A DNA stretch of 49,616 nt from DATIHQ01 sp035480535 (GCA_035480535.1 DATIHQ010000059.1:1-49616), one strand, 5' to 3'. Shown: positions 38,504-47,002, counted from the stretch's first letter. Notes: generated from the letters alone by a model not told the origin. Made by a program: numbers and translations.

Positions 38504-41251
38504 ATGGCCAAAATGGGACCCGATTCTAAAAAAAGCTTCCCCGGGGGCTTTCTTCTTTTCCTGCTCGCAGCAATCCTCATCATTCTTGGAGTGCAGACGT
38601 TTACATCTGACCGGGCAGCCAAAGTCTCGTTTAGCCATCAGGTAGAGCACCTTTCCAATTTAAACCTGACTGTTCCTGAAGAAAATCGGAAGATCGCTCA
38701 AAATGAAAATTTGGTTACGTTCAGCGGCCGTTTCCGCGATCGTCTTCCCGACGAGAGTGTGGAGCGGTATCGCTATTTAGAATTGCTCAACCGCAATCAT
38801 GAATTAAGAACGGAATCGACTCGCCTGACGCAAGATCTCGATGGGCTGCAAAAAAATGTGCAGGATTCAGCCGACCTTTATCTTCACCTCAGTGGACAAA
38901 CCTTATACCGCAATGGATATACCGTAGTTAGCTCTGTTTATGATACGCCAGATCGGGATAGCGCCATTGTCATTAAAAATCTCACCGCCCGCGATGTAGT
39001 CAGTTTGCCCTTTGTGCAGAGAACCTTGAGTTTGGCGCAGCAATCGCAAACTTCCGAATCTGTTGATGCCGCTGGAAAAGAAATCCACGATTTAGTGACC
39101 CTTCTCCGCTCTCCCGCATTGGGGATTGGAAGCGAATCTTTAAAGCTCGAGCTCAAAACTCTCGACAATCAACTCTCCGCTGCCGCAGAACAATCGCCTG
39201 AGCAGCAACTCCGCGTCTATCGAAATGCATTAAATCAATTGACCGGTTTGATTGGGGACTTAGGAAGAGAGCAGGAAGGCGTTCGCCTAGGAGCGCTCCG
39301 CAGTGTCCGCACCTATGTGGAAGAGCTGCAGCAATATGCTCAAGTGTTCCAAGATTTAGAGAAGAATGAGGCGCTACTCGATAAATCGCGCCAGAAAGTC
39401 GCTTCGGTGATTTGGTATTTCAATAACCAGGAACTCTCTACGCGTTCTTTAGAAAAACAAGACCCGGAAGTCTTTGGCCACTGGTATGCGCAGGCCAAAC
39501 AGGAATGGGATAGCTACAATGGCAATAAGGGACTCGCCTATCGCGCTCCCGATCAGCCCCGCAATACTGTTCTGGAAAAGACCTTCAAGAGCCAAGAACC
39601 CTCTCCTAATTACTTTAGCTACATCTTCACGATCCTCCCCGTGATGCTCGTCATCTTATTCCTCTATTTTATCTTCTCGCGCCAAATGAAAGGGGTCGGT
39701 TCGTCAGCCATGAATTTTGGCAAATCGCCAGCAAGGCTCATGACCAAAGAGACCAATAAAATCACCTTTAAAGATGTCGCAGGTGCAGATGAAGCCAAAG
39801 AGGAATTAAAAGAGATCGTCGATTTCCTGAAAGACCCGCTAAAATTCACCACTCTCGGCGCCCGAATTCCTAAAGGGGTACTTCTCGTAGGACCTCCAGG
39901 AACGGGAAAAACGCTCATTGCCAAAGCCGTTGCAGGAGAGGCGGATCGCCCCTTCTTCTCCATTTCAGGATCTGACTTTGTAGAGATGTTTGTCGGCGTC
40001 GGCGCAAGTAGAATTCGCGATATGTTCGATACGGCGAAAAAGAATGCTCCCTGCATTATTTTCATGGATGAGATCGACGCAGTGGGCCGCCATCGCGGCG
40101 CTGGCATCGGCGGTGGACACGATGAAAGGGAACAGACGCTCAACCAACTTCTCGTTGAGATGGATGGCTTTGATACCAAAGAAGGCGTAATCCTGATGGC
40201 GGCGACCAATCGCCCCGATATTCTCGACCGCGCACTCCTTCGCCCCGGCCGTTTTGATCGACGCGTTGTTCTTGATCTGCCCGACATTAAAGGGCGCTTT
40301 GAGATCCTAAAGGTGCATGCGCGCAAAATTAAGATCGATAGCTCAGTCGATCTCATGGACATTGCCCGCAGCACGCCTGGCGCATCGGGAGCCGATTTAG
40401 AAAATATGCTCAATGAAGCCGCTCTTTTGGCGGCCCGCAAAGGGCGCTCCGCTGTGACGGCATCTGAAGTGAAAGAATCTTGCGATAAAGTGCGCTATGG
40501 AAAAGAGCGGCGCAGCTTAGAGATGGATGAGCGGGAAAAACGGACGACAGCCTTCCATGAATCGGGCCATGCCATTACCGGCCTAGTTGTCAAACATAGC
40601 GATCCTGTCGATAAAGTAACGATCATTCCTCGCGGCTTTTCATTGGGCTCAACTCACTTTATGCCGCAGAAGAATCGCCTCAGCTACTGGAAGAAAGAGG
40701 CGCTTGACCAGCTCGTCGTCCTCATGGGCGGCCGCGCGGCGGAAGAGCTCTTTGTGGAAGATATGTCCTCTGGCGCTCAGCAAGACATCATGCAAGCGAC
40801 CAAGATGGCCCGCAGCATGGTCTGCGAATGGGGCATGACCGATAATTTAGGTACCGTGACTTACGATGAAAGAACCGAATCGGGCCAATATCTCGGCATG
40901 TCGGGCTATCACGAAAAGAACTATTCAGATGAGACAGCGCAGCAAATCGACAAAGAGGTGCGCAACCTCATTGATTCTGCTCACAAACGGGCCCTTGAAA
41001 TTCTCCAAGAAAATCGGGATAAGGTTCAGCTCATGGCTGACATGCTCATGGAATTTGAGACGCTTGATTCAACAGATGTGAAAGAGATCATGGCGGGCAC
41101 TTGGGATTCTGTAAAGAAACAGGCTCGCGTAAAATCGGCCGAGGAGCTTCAGAAGAAAAATCCTCCTCCTCCACCCCCCGTGCAACAAACCATTCGCCCC
41201 ATCGCGGAACCCCCGAAAGATCAGGGGATGCAGCCTGGGTTGAATTCATAG
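38504..41251 (+). CDS. ftsH: ATP-dependent zinc metalloprotease FtsH
   Basis: Membrane-anchored AAA+ protease for membrane-protein quality control. 915 residues, much longer than the ~640 of E. coli; the extra length is an extracytoplasmic, partly coiled-coil domain of about 330 residues between TM1 (about 16-35) and TM2 (about 372-394). This agrees with my recollection of the ~910-residue chlamydial FtsH. Walker A GPPGTGKT is near 463-470, Walker B IIFMDEIDAVGRHRG near 517-531, and the protease zinc site HESGH near 684-688. The C-terminus is Pro-rich. Its last bases overlap the convergent orphan gene by 6 bp. Confidence 0.97.
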   Translation: MAKMGPDSKKSFPGGFLLFLLAAILIILGVQTFTSDRAAKVSFSHQVEHLSNLNLTVPEENRKIAQNENLVTFSGRFRDRLPDESVERYRYLELLNRNHELRTESTRLTQDLDGLQKNVQDSADLYLHLSGQTLYRNGYTVVSSVYDTPDRDSAIVIKNLTARDVVSLPFVQRTLSLAQQSQTSESVDAAGKEIHDLVTLLRSPALGIGSESLKLELKTLDNQLSAAAEQSPEQQLRVYRNALNQLTGLIGDLGREQEGVRLGALRSVRTYVEELQQYAQVFQDLEKNEALLDKSRQKVASVIWYFNNQELSTRSLEKQDPEVFGHWYAQAKQEWDSYNGNKGLAYRAPDQPRNTVLEKTFKSQEPSPNYFSYIFTILPVMLVILFLYFIFSRQMKGVGSSAMNFGKSPARLMTKETNKITFKDVAGADEAKEELKEIVDFLKDPLKFTTLGARIPKGVLLVGPPGTGKTLIAKAVAGEADRPFFSISGSDFVEMFVGVGASRIRDMFDTAKKNAPCIIFMDEIDAVGRHRGAGIGGGHDEREQTLNQLLVEMDGFDTKEGVILMAATNRPDILDRALLRPGRFDRRVVLDLPDIKGRFEILKVHARKIKIDSSVDLMDIARSTPGASGADLENMLNEAALLAARKGRSAVTASEVKESCDKVRYGKERRSLEMDEREKRTTAFHESGHAITGLVVKHSDPVDKVTIIPRGFSLGSTHFMPQKNRLSYWKKEALDQLVVLMGGRAAEELFVEDMSSGAQQDIMQATKMARSMVCEWGMTDNLGTVTYDERTESGQYLGMSGYHEKNYSDETAQQIDKEVRNLIDSAHKRALEILQENRDKVQLMADMLMEFETLDSTDVKEIMAGTWDSVKKQARVKSAEELQKKNPPPPPPVQQTIRPIAEPPKDQGMQPGLNS

Positions 41252-41833
41252 GGCAGCAGTAGCCCCAAGGACTCTCACTGCTTTATTTTTAGAAGAGTGG
41301 TTGAGGGCCATCTCTTTCATCTGACAATAAATTGCGACATCTTCATCCTCATTAGAAATCTTCTCATCCAGGATGGCCAGAACGTCGCTTAAGTCTACCA
41401 TTGGGATCACTTGAAAGGCTTCTATATCCAATCTGTCAATGGCGCCTTGGATCAATGTCTTGCAGAGATATTCATTTTTGTGATCCTGGACAAGTCCCGC
41501 CTCTATAAGACTTAGCTCTTTGGTAATCGCGAGAATTTCGTCTGGATCCCATCCATGCTCACGAAAGTAATCTTTGCAGGTTTTATCCCACCTTCTTAGA
41601 CTTAGATTCATCGTTATCGCAGCCGTATTCATCTGAGCAATGTGTCTTGGCGAAACGCGAGGAGCTAATTCCGCTGCAGTTGGTGTTTGGCTAATATGAA
41701 GTGCTTGGACAGCGTAACGAACTCTACGATCTGGATCAGAGGTTCCTGCTTGGGCCTCTGGACCGAGGCTTATGTCGCTTATGCCTGAAACAGATCTTGC
41801 ATGATGGGTTACTTTACTTGCTGATGCAGCCAT
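41246..41833 (-). CDS. Orphan protein with internal SVSGIS motif
   Basis: 195 residues from the ATG at 41833 (AAGGAG eight bases upstream; longer versions lack this). SVSGISDISLGPE near residues 14-26 matches the N-terminal motif of two repeat proteins encoded upstream (SVSGIPGIS, SVQGISGVK). The rest is helical (HIAQMNTAAITMNLSLRRWDK, REHGWDPDEILAITKELSL); REHGWDPD resembles KEHGWDKD at the C-terminus of the 42169 protein. It does not contain the full 55-residue repeat. It is last in a four-gene minus-strand run. A host-directed function is inferred from the cluster only. Confidence 0.65.
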   Translation of the reverse strand: MAASASKVTHHARSVSGISDISLGPEAQAGTSDPDRRVRYAVQALHISQTPTAAELAPRVSPRHIAQMNTAAITMNLSLRRWDKTCKDYFREHGWDPDEILAITKELSLIEAGLVQDHKNEYLCKTLIQGAIDRLDIEAFQVIPMVDLSDVLAILDEKISNEDEDVAIYCQMKEMALNHSSKNKAVRVLGATAAL

Positions 41834-41906
41834 AAATAGATCTCCTTTCTTTTTTAAGAGGGGGAGTATGAACTTCTCGAGAAATTGCATCAAGAAAAAG
41901 GATTGA

Positions 41907-42182
41907 TTACATGGAAAGGGCGACAGTGGCTGGGCTCAGCTGTGCCGCTTGGATCAATACTGTATAGCGTTGTTGCAATCCTTCTCGATGCAAATCTAGG
42001 TGTTGGACTCTATCTTGGAGATTCCCTTGTAGATCTAGAGGCCCCCCAAGATTGATAAGATAGAGGGAAAGTAACCCTTTTTCAATCAGGGCGATTGCGG
42101 CGGGAATGCCATGGCCGATCGCATGGGCGCCTCTACTGATTTTTTGAGCGGCATACTGAATAAATTGGTTAATTGCGTTCAT
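41907..42182 (-). CDS. Small amphipathic orphan protein
   Basis: 91 residues from the ATG at 42182, which has GAGG six bases upstream and lies inside the end of the preceding gene (14-bp overlap). One moderately hydrophobic stretch is present (AHAIGHGIPAAIALIEKGLLSLYLINLGG). The C-terminal half is Gln/Leu-rich. Too short to place in a family. The overlap and ribosome binding site support it as real. It belongs to the repeat-protein cluster. Confidence 0.5.
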   Translation of the reverse strand: MNAINQFIQYAAQKISRGAHAIGHGIPAAIALIEKGLLSLYLINLGGPLDLQGNLQDRVQHLDLHREGLQQRYTVLIQAAQLSPATVALSM

Positions 42183-43326
42183 TGGGAACCTCAATTTTTA
42201 GGCGAGTATCTTTATCCCAGCCATGTTCTTTGGCTGTAGATGAAGCGATTCTCTGAAGATAGGTTCGGCTGCAAGCTTCTAGACGGTCTGCCCAATTTTG
42301 GTTGCCATTCAAGCGGGCTGTTTCTATAGCTGTTTTAAAAACATAGGGTCGATTTAATGCATCTTTAAGATGTGAGTCCATGAGATCTGTGTCGATAGGC
42401 CCTTGGCCGATCTCGATCCCTCGCTGATGATCTTTTCGAGCCCAGCCTTCCAGCAGAGAGTTCGTGCTCTCTAGAAGGGTGGCTCCATCGGCATAGGTGC
42501 GAACGGATTTTAGATTTTCTGCATCCTTGAGGATGGCGGGGATGAGGTGTGAGAGATTGTTAGAGATGGCTGAAGCGATAGCGATTCCGCGATGTTTATC
42601 TGTTTTCATTAGAAGATGTAGTGCTTTTTGTTTGTCCATTGCAGCGGCGAATGAGGTGGCGATTTCGCGAACCGATTCTGGATCTTTTGCGCTCTCAAAA
42701 AGGGCAGGGATGAGATGTGGGTTTTCGGAAGCAAGGTAGACAATAGCGATGGCTCGATGTTTATCGGTTTTGATCAGAGCTTTTAGCGCGCTGAGGCGCC
42801 CTTTTAAGGCGGCCATGGCAACGGCTCTTTCAAGAAGGGATGCTGGATCCTCTGCTTTCTTGAGGAATTCATCAACAAGATCCATATGATCTGGCGCGGC
42901 GTAGGTGATGGCAAGGAGGAGAGCCCCTTCGCGGCAATCATCTGTTATCTGAACTAAGGTTCTTAAGACATCTTTCCAATCATTCAGAACCGCTTTTTCA
43001 GCTGCAAAGCAAAAAGCATCGATGGGTTTGTTTGCTTCTGCGCGCAGGGCCCAAGTGATTTTGATGCCGTGATGGATGGCATAGGCGAGAGCGATACCGC
43101 AATGGCGATCTGTTTGCATCAGAACCTTTAGCGCATCTAAGTGACTGCCTAAAACAGCCTTTTCAATGGCCTCTTCATGGACTGAATCTGAGATATTGCC
43201 TATTGCGAGAAGATGGCGAATCTCATCGGGCCGATTGTCTATAGCGGCCTGGATTAGAGAAGGGGTCTCGGCAGGAGGCTGCGGGTAGGGAGCGGGCGAG
43301 ATTCCTGGAATTCCTGATACTGACAT
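42169..43326 (-). CDS. Helical-repeat protein (55-residue TDxHR repeats)
   Basis: 385 residues from the ATG at 43326 (AAAGGA before it). It begins MSVSGIPGIS. At least four tandem repeats of about 55-60 residues follow. The clearest run from RAVAMAALKGRLSALKALIK to TDKHRAIAIVYLASENPHLI, and the next copy keeps KTDKHRGIAIA. Shared pattern: AAxxGxxxALKxLIxTDxHRxIAI, then xLxxxLxxxAxxPExVRE. This may be an ankyrin derivative, but the repeat length is wrong for classical ankyrin (33). The C-terminal third is less regular (EHGWDKDTRLKIEVPNERN). Ribosome binding site and 11-bp spacing point to an operon with the RING-like gene. Confidence 0.7.
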   Translation of the reverse strand: MSVSGIPGISPAPYPQPPAETPSLIQAAIDNRPDEIRHLLAIGNISDSVHEEAIEKAVLGSHLDALKVLMQTDRHCGIALAYAIHHGIKITWALRAEANKPIDAFCFAAEKAVLNDWKDVLRTLVQITDDCREGALLLAITYAAPDHMDLVDEFLKKAEDPASLLERAVAMAALKGRLSALKALIKTDKHRAIAIVYLASENPHLIPALFESAKDPESVREIATSFAAAMDKQKALHLLMKTDKHRGIAIASAISNNLSHLIPAILKDAENLKSVRTYADGATLLESTNSLLEGWARKDHQRGIEIGQGPIDTDLMDSHLKDALNRPYVFKTAIETARLNGNQNWADRLEACSRTYLQRIASSTAKEHGWDKDTRLKIEVPNERN

Positions 43327-43337
43327 AAATCCTTTTA

Positions 43338-44276
43338 TTAAATGATTGCGCAGTGGCATTCGATGCGTTTGCGATAAAGCGCCAGCGCAGCCTCTAATTC
43401 AGCTGCTCTGTTATTCTCAGCGGCCCTAGCGCGGGCGGTGTTGAGAACGAGCTTTCGATCTCTTGAGCTATTAAACAAGTAGAAGACGATTTGCTTGGGG
43501 TCATCTGCAGGAACAAAGGCCATAACGAGTCCAAGTTGTTGATCGGTTATTTTCTGGTACTGATTCAGATACTTTAACGCTTTTTTATTGCTCATGTAGG
43601 CAGCGTTTATAATCGCGATTTCGAAAACAGCATCATCTGCATCATTGAGTAATTCTTGAGCGAGATCTGGGTATTTAGAGGCTGCCGTGGAAATAGCGAG
43701 TCCTCGATCGCGGACTCCTTGATCGTCAGGTCGAATCAGGGCGAAGACTGTCTCTCGATGTCCATGAAAAGCGGCGTTAAGAATGGCAGAGTCGTGTGTG
43801 GTCTCTTGATTTTCTGCTTCCGCGAATAATGTGCGGGCGAGCTGATCGTGGTGATTAAACATAGCAAAGTCGATAGCTATGCCACGATGTTCGTCTGTTT
43901 GAACCAGCGATTTCACCATGTTTTGCAATCCCTGCAAAGCGGCCTCTTGAATGGCTTCCTTACGGTCAGACTCTGGAATATTCCCCTGTGCAGCAAGATC
44001 CGCAACGATTTGAGGCCTATTATATTTAGCGGCATAAACAAGAAGGGGCAAGCCGGCCTCTGCTGCAAGCGCATTTTGCCGAGCATAAAAAACGGCTCGA
44101 TTGATGATATGCCCGCAGTCGGGAATGGGACAGGTTCCCTCTATGTTAACCCAGGGGTCTGAGCAACCTTTATGGAATCGATGATTTCCATGCAAAACAT
44201 CTGGCGGTGGATCGTTTTCTAGGCAAATCCCGCATGGATCGATATTTAAATTTGATATTTCAATTGGTGGCGACAT
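43338..44276 (-). CDS. RING-like Cys/His N-terminus plus helical repeats; candidate E3-type effector
   Basis: 312 residues. The N-terminus holds C15-x2-C18-x10-H29-x2-H32-x2-H35-x2-C38-x10-C49-x4-C54 with a Trp (W42) after the sixth ligand. The order and the FHKGC..W core copy the eukaryotic RING-H2 finger (CxH-x2-H-x2-C..W..CPxC), but the third ligand is His in a one-residue-longer spacing and the last pair is CPxxxC. Three to four copies of the 55-residue repeat follow (EAIQEAALQGLQNMVKSLVQ, TDEHRGIAIDFA). Such a layout suggests a host ubiquitin-ligase effector. It has a strong promoter and almost no leader. Function is inference. Confidence 0.7.
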   Translation of the reverse strand: MSPPIEISNLNIDPCGICLENDPPPDVLHGNHRFHKGCSDPWVNIEGTCPIPDCGHIINRAVFYARQNALAAEAGLPLLVYAAKYNRPQIVADLAAQGNIPESDRKEAIQEAALQGLQNMVKSLVQTDEHRGIAIDFAMFNHHDQLARTLFAEAENQETTHDSAILNAAFHGHRETVFALIRPDDQGVRDRGLAISTAASKYPDLAQELLNDADDAVFEIAIINAAYMSNKKALKYLNQYQKITDQQLGLVMAFVPADDPKQIVFYLFNSSRDRKLVLNTARARAAENNRAAELEAALALYRKRIECHCAII

Positions 44277-44285
44277 AATTCAAAT

Positions 44286-44314
44286 ATTATATCTAAAAAA
44301 TTGTTTTATAACAA
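44286..44314 (-). promoter_or_regulatory. Strong promoter before the RING-like gene
   Basis: On the minus strand TTGTTA, 17-bp AT-rich spacer, TATAAT. Initiation about seven bases downstream falls at 44279, only about three bases from the ATG at 44276, which has no ribosome binding site. The message would be leaderless or nearly so. Confidence 0.65.
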
Positions 44315-44340
44315 TATTGAAATAAAGATTATATAGATAA

Positions 44341-45192
44341 TTATCCCATTATTCTAGGCGACTGGAGGGGGGCGAAGGGCTTATTGAGCTCGGCCAGAGC
44401 ATCGGCGAGGTCCTGCCAGCCGTTTAGATGGGCCATTGAGAGGGCGAGTTCGTGGACGCGAACTGGGTTGGCTGCGCTGTTGAGTAAGGTGGCGGCAAGT
44501 TCCATATGATTGGGCGCGGCATAGAGAATCGCAAGGGCGCGGTGGGCATCTGTTTGGATCAGCATTTTTAGAGCTTCCTGCCGGCCATTTAAGGCGGCAT
44601 TTTGAATAGCGATCTCGCGAGTAGATTCTGGATTCACCGCTTCGGCGAATAATTTGTTTGCGATTCCCTTATAATGAGGAATGGTCCAGGGAATGGCAAC
44701 TCCGCGATTGTATTCGTTGGTTGCAATGAAGACGTCTAAAGCTTCTTGTCGGCCATCGAAAGCGGCAACTGCAGTAGCCATCTTTGAAACGGTCTCCTGA
44801 TTTTCCGCGTCTGCCAGTAAACGATCGGCAAGATCCTTGTATTTGGGTGTAAGCCAGGCGATAGCAACTGCGAGATGATATTCTGTTTCGATAAGAACTT
44901 TTAGAGCCTCTTCTCTGCCCTCCAAAGCGCTCTCTATAATCGCTAATTCGTGAACGAAGATTGGGTCGTCTGCGCTCCCGATCAATGCATGGGCGAGATT
45001 CATGTGGTGAGGCGCAGCGTAAGCAGCGGCATAGGCGCGGTGATGGTCTACTTCAATCAGGGCCGCTAATTCGTGATTTGCGCCATTGCTTGCAGCTTCT
45101 AAGATAGCCGCTAAACGGAAATCCTCCGCAGTGGGTTCTTTAGGAGGAGCTTGCCAAGTTGTTTTAACGCCACTTATTCCTTGAACGGACAT
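44341..45192 (-). CDS. Helical-repeat protein (55-residue TDxHR repeats), first copy
   Basis: 283 residues beginning MSVQGISGVKTTWQAPP. The repeats are the most regular of the three family members: about four copies of 55-56 residues, such as IAIQNAALNGRQEALKMLIQ then TDAHRALAILYAAPNHMELA then ATLLNSAANPVRVHE. Each repeat can form about four helices. No signal peptide or membrane helix. Its ATG lies one base after the aspS stop (TAA-T-ATG) without its own ribosome binding site, so it must be read by coupling or reinitiation from the pnp-aspS message. This links an orphan repeat protein to housekeeping expression. Confidence 0.72.
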   Translation of the reverse strand: MSVQGISGVKTTWQAPPKEPTAEDFRLAAILEAASNGANHELAALIEVDHHRAYAAAYAAPHHMNLAHALIGSADDPIFVHELAIIESALEGREEALKVLIETEYHLAVAIAWLTPKYKDLADRLLADAENQETVSKMATAVAAFDGRQEALDVFIATNEYNRGVAIPWTIPHYKGIANKLFAEAVNPESTREIAIQNAALNGRQEALKMLIQTDAHRALAILYAAPNHMELAATLLNSAANPVRVHELALSMAHLNGWQDLADALAELNKPFAPLQSPRIMG

Positions 45193-45193
45193 A

Positions 45194-47002
45194 TTATTCT
45201 TTAGCGAAGGAGCCGATTTTTGGATCTGCCAGGGCGATGAGGTCTTTTGACTTCACGAGGATCGATTCGGTGGGGAGGCCGCAGTTAAAGGCAGCGCGCG
45301 CGTGCTGGGCGATGCGCTCATCGAAATAGTTATCGAGATTGAGAAGGTTGCCAAAAGGGGGGACGCCGCCCACTTGGAGGCCAAAGCGCTCGAGAATGAT
45401 GGCGGGATCTTCAAATTCACATTTTTCGCCGGCAGCCTCTGAGGCAGCTTTCATATCGAGCTTAAGATGGGAGGGGATGTTGAACTGGTAGTTCTTTTTG
45501 GTGTTTTTCCCGCGGAGAATGAGCGATTTAATCCCTTCTTCCAGGCGCGTATTGCGGACGCGAGCCGAATCTTGCGAGGTAGGAGTAGGTTCGTGGATGA
45601 GGTGTTGGAATTCCATTTTGCGGGTGTGGAGCTGGTGGATGATTTCATTCCGGATGTTTTCGCCGCCGAAGAAGATCTTGGCTTTGATCCGATTGCCGGC
45701 GATCCGCTTGGTGTCGGAGGGGAAAAGGGAGGCTTCTCTGATGTTTTTTAGTTTGAGAAGAGTCATAGTGAGCCGCTCGAGTCCCATCCCAAAGCCGCCG
45801 TGAGGAGGCATTCCAAATTGGAAGATGGAGAGATAATCGGCGAAATTGGCGGGATCCATTCCTTTGGAGCGAATTCCCTCGAGCATCGATTCGTAAGTGT
45901 GGCGCCGCTGGCCGCCGGAGGTGATTTCTGTGCCGGCGCAGAGAAGATCGAAGGTATTGGTGAGTTCGGGGTTCTCTTCTTTGGGGAAAGCGTAAAAGGG
46001 GCGTTTGGCGGTTTTCCAATCGATGATAAAGAGAAGATCGGTGCCAACCGTTTCTTGGGCCCAGGCGCAGAGTTCTTTTTCTGCGGCAGGACTTAAGTCG
46101 GGTTCATGACGTTCGTCGATTCCAGTGCGTTTAAAATAGATTTCTTGGGCTTCCTGAAAGGTGAGTCGGGGAAAGGGGACATTTTCAGGAGCTTTGACGA
46201 TTTGATGATTGAGGGTTTCAATCTCCGCTTTCGCATGGCGATGGAGATAGGCGATCATGAATTTAATGCATCCTTCTTGGATGTCGAGGATTTCATGCCA
46301 GTGGTTGAAGAAGCCCATCTCAAATTCAAATTGTTTCCCTTCGGAAACATGGCGCGTGGTGTGAGAGGGCTCTGCGCGGAAGAAGGGCATGAGGGCAAAA
46401 ACGCGCTCATTGACGCCCACCATGATCTGCTTATAGAGCTGGCTGCTTTGCGCGAGTGTGGCGGTGTAGCCAAAGTAATCGACATTGAAAAACTCAGCCC
46501 CTCCTTCAGAAGAGGCTCCCACCATATTGGGGGAAAAATACTCCGAGGCTTGCACCGTATCGTGCATGTAGAGGCGATAGGCGTGCGCGAGCTCTGCCTG
46601 AATGCGGAAAACGGCCTGGATTTGCCGGTTGCGGAGCGCGATGGGGCGATGATCGAGGATGAAGTCGAGATCGGAATGGATCTCCGGCTTGTAATAGTCG
46701 ATGGGAGGCACATCGTGGATTGGATTTTCAACGGTGATTTCAGGCTCGATGATCTCCACTTTGAGGGCCGCTTCTTTCGATTCGACCGCTTTGCCTAAAA
46801 TGGAGAGGATGGAGCCGGGCTGCAGATGGGCGAGCTTCTGCAGCTGCTCTTTATCTTGGATGACGATTTGGGCGAGGCCGGTGCGGTCTCTTAAAAGCAA
46901 GAAGTTGAGTTTTCCAAAGGAGCGGAGGTTATTGAGCCACCCCCGCACCTGGACTTGTTTTCCCACAGAACTTGAAAGTTCCCGAGCCAAAACCCGTTTC
47001 AT
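45194..47002 (-). CDS. aspS: Archaeal-type aspartyl-tRNA synthetase fused to a YbaK-like domain
   Basis: 602 residues. Residues 1-435 are a short class II AspRS of archaeal/eukaryotic type: an OB-fold anticodon domain (QVQVRGWLNNLRSFGKLNFL), motif 2 FFRAEPSHTTRH (207-218), the ITSGGQRRH segment (360-368) and motif 3 GMPPHGGFGMGLERL (397-411). The bacterial GAD insertion is absent. Residues about 455-600 match the YbaK/ProX deacylase fold, with GLQVGGVPPFGN (541-552). Trp26 of Thermococcus AspRS, which I recall as needed for tRNA-Asp discrimination, aligns with Asn24, suggesting a non-discriminating enzyme. The start overlaps the pnp stop (ATGA). Confidence 0.88.
   Translation of the reverse strand: MKRVLARELSSSVGKQVQVRGWLNNLRSFGKLNFLLLRDRTGLAQIVIQDKEQLQKLAHLQPGSILSILGKAVESKEAALKVEIIEPEITVENPIHDVPPIDYYKPEIHSDLDFILDHRPIALRNRQIQAVFRIQAELAHAYRLYMHDTVQASEYFSPNMVGASSEGGAEFFNVDYFGYTATLAQSSQLYKQIMVGVNERVFALMPFFRAEPSHTTRHVSEGKQFEFEMGFFNHWHEILDIQEGCIKFMIAYLHRHAKAEIETLNHQIVKAPENVPFPRLTFQEAQEIYFKRTGIDERHEPDLSPAAEKELCAWAQETVGTDLLFIIDWKTAKRPFYAFPKEENPELTNTFDLLCAGTEITSGGQRRHTYESMLEGIRSKGMDPANFADYLSIFQFGMPPHGGFGMGLERLTMTLLKLKNIREASLFPSDTKRIAGNRIKAKIFFGGENIRNEIIHQLHTRKMEFQHLIHEPTPTSQDSARVRNTRLEEGIKSLILRGKNTKKNYQFNIPSHLKLDMKAASEAAGEKCEFEDPAIILERFGLQVGGVPPFGNLLNLDNYFDERIAQHARAAFNCGLPTESILVKSKDLIALADPKIGSFAKE

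Noticed and set aside
46106..46798. 230-residue open frame on the plus strand inside aspS
   Set aside because: It is antisense to the well-supported AspRS gene and has no recognisable motif; such frames follow from the codon bias of the real gene.
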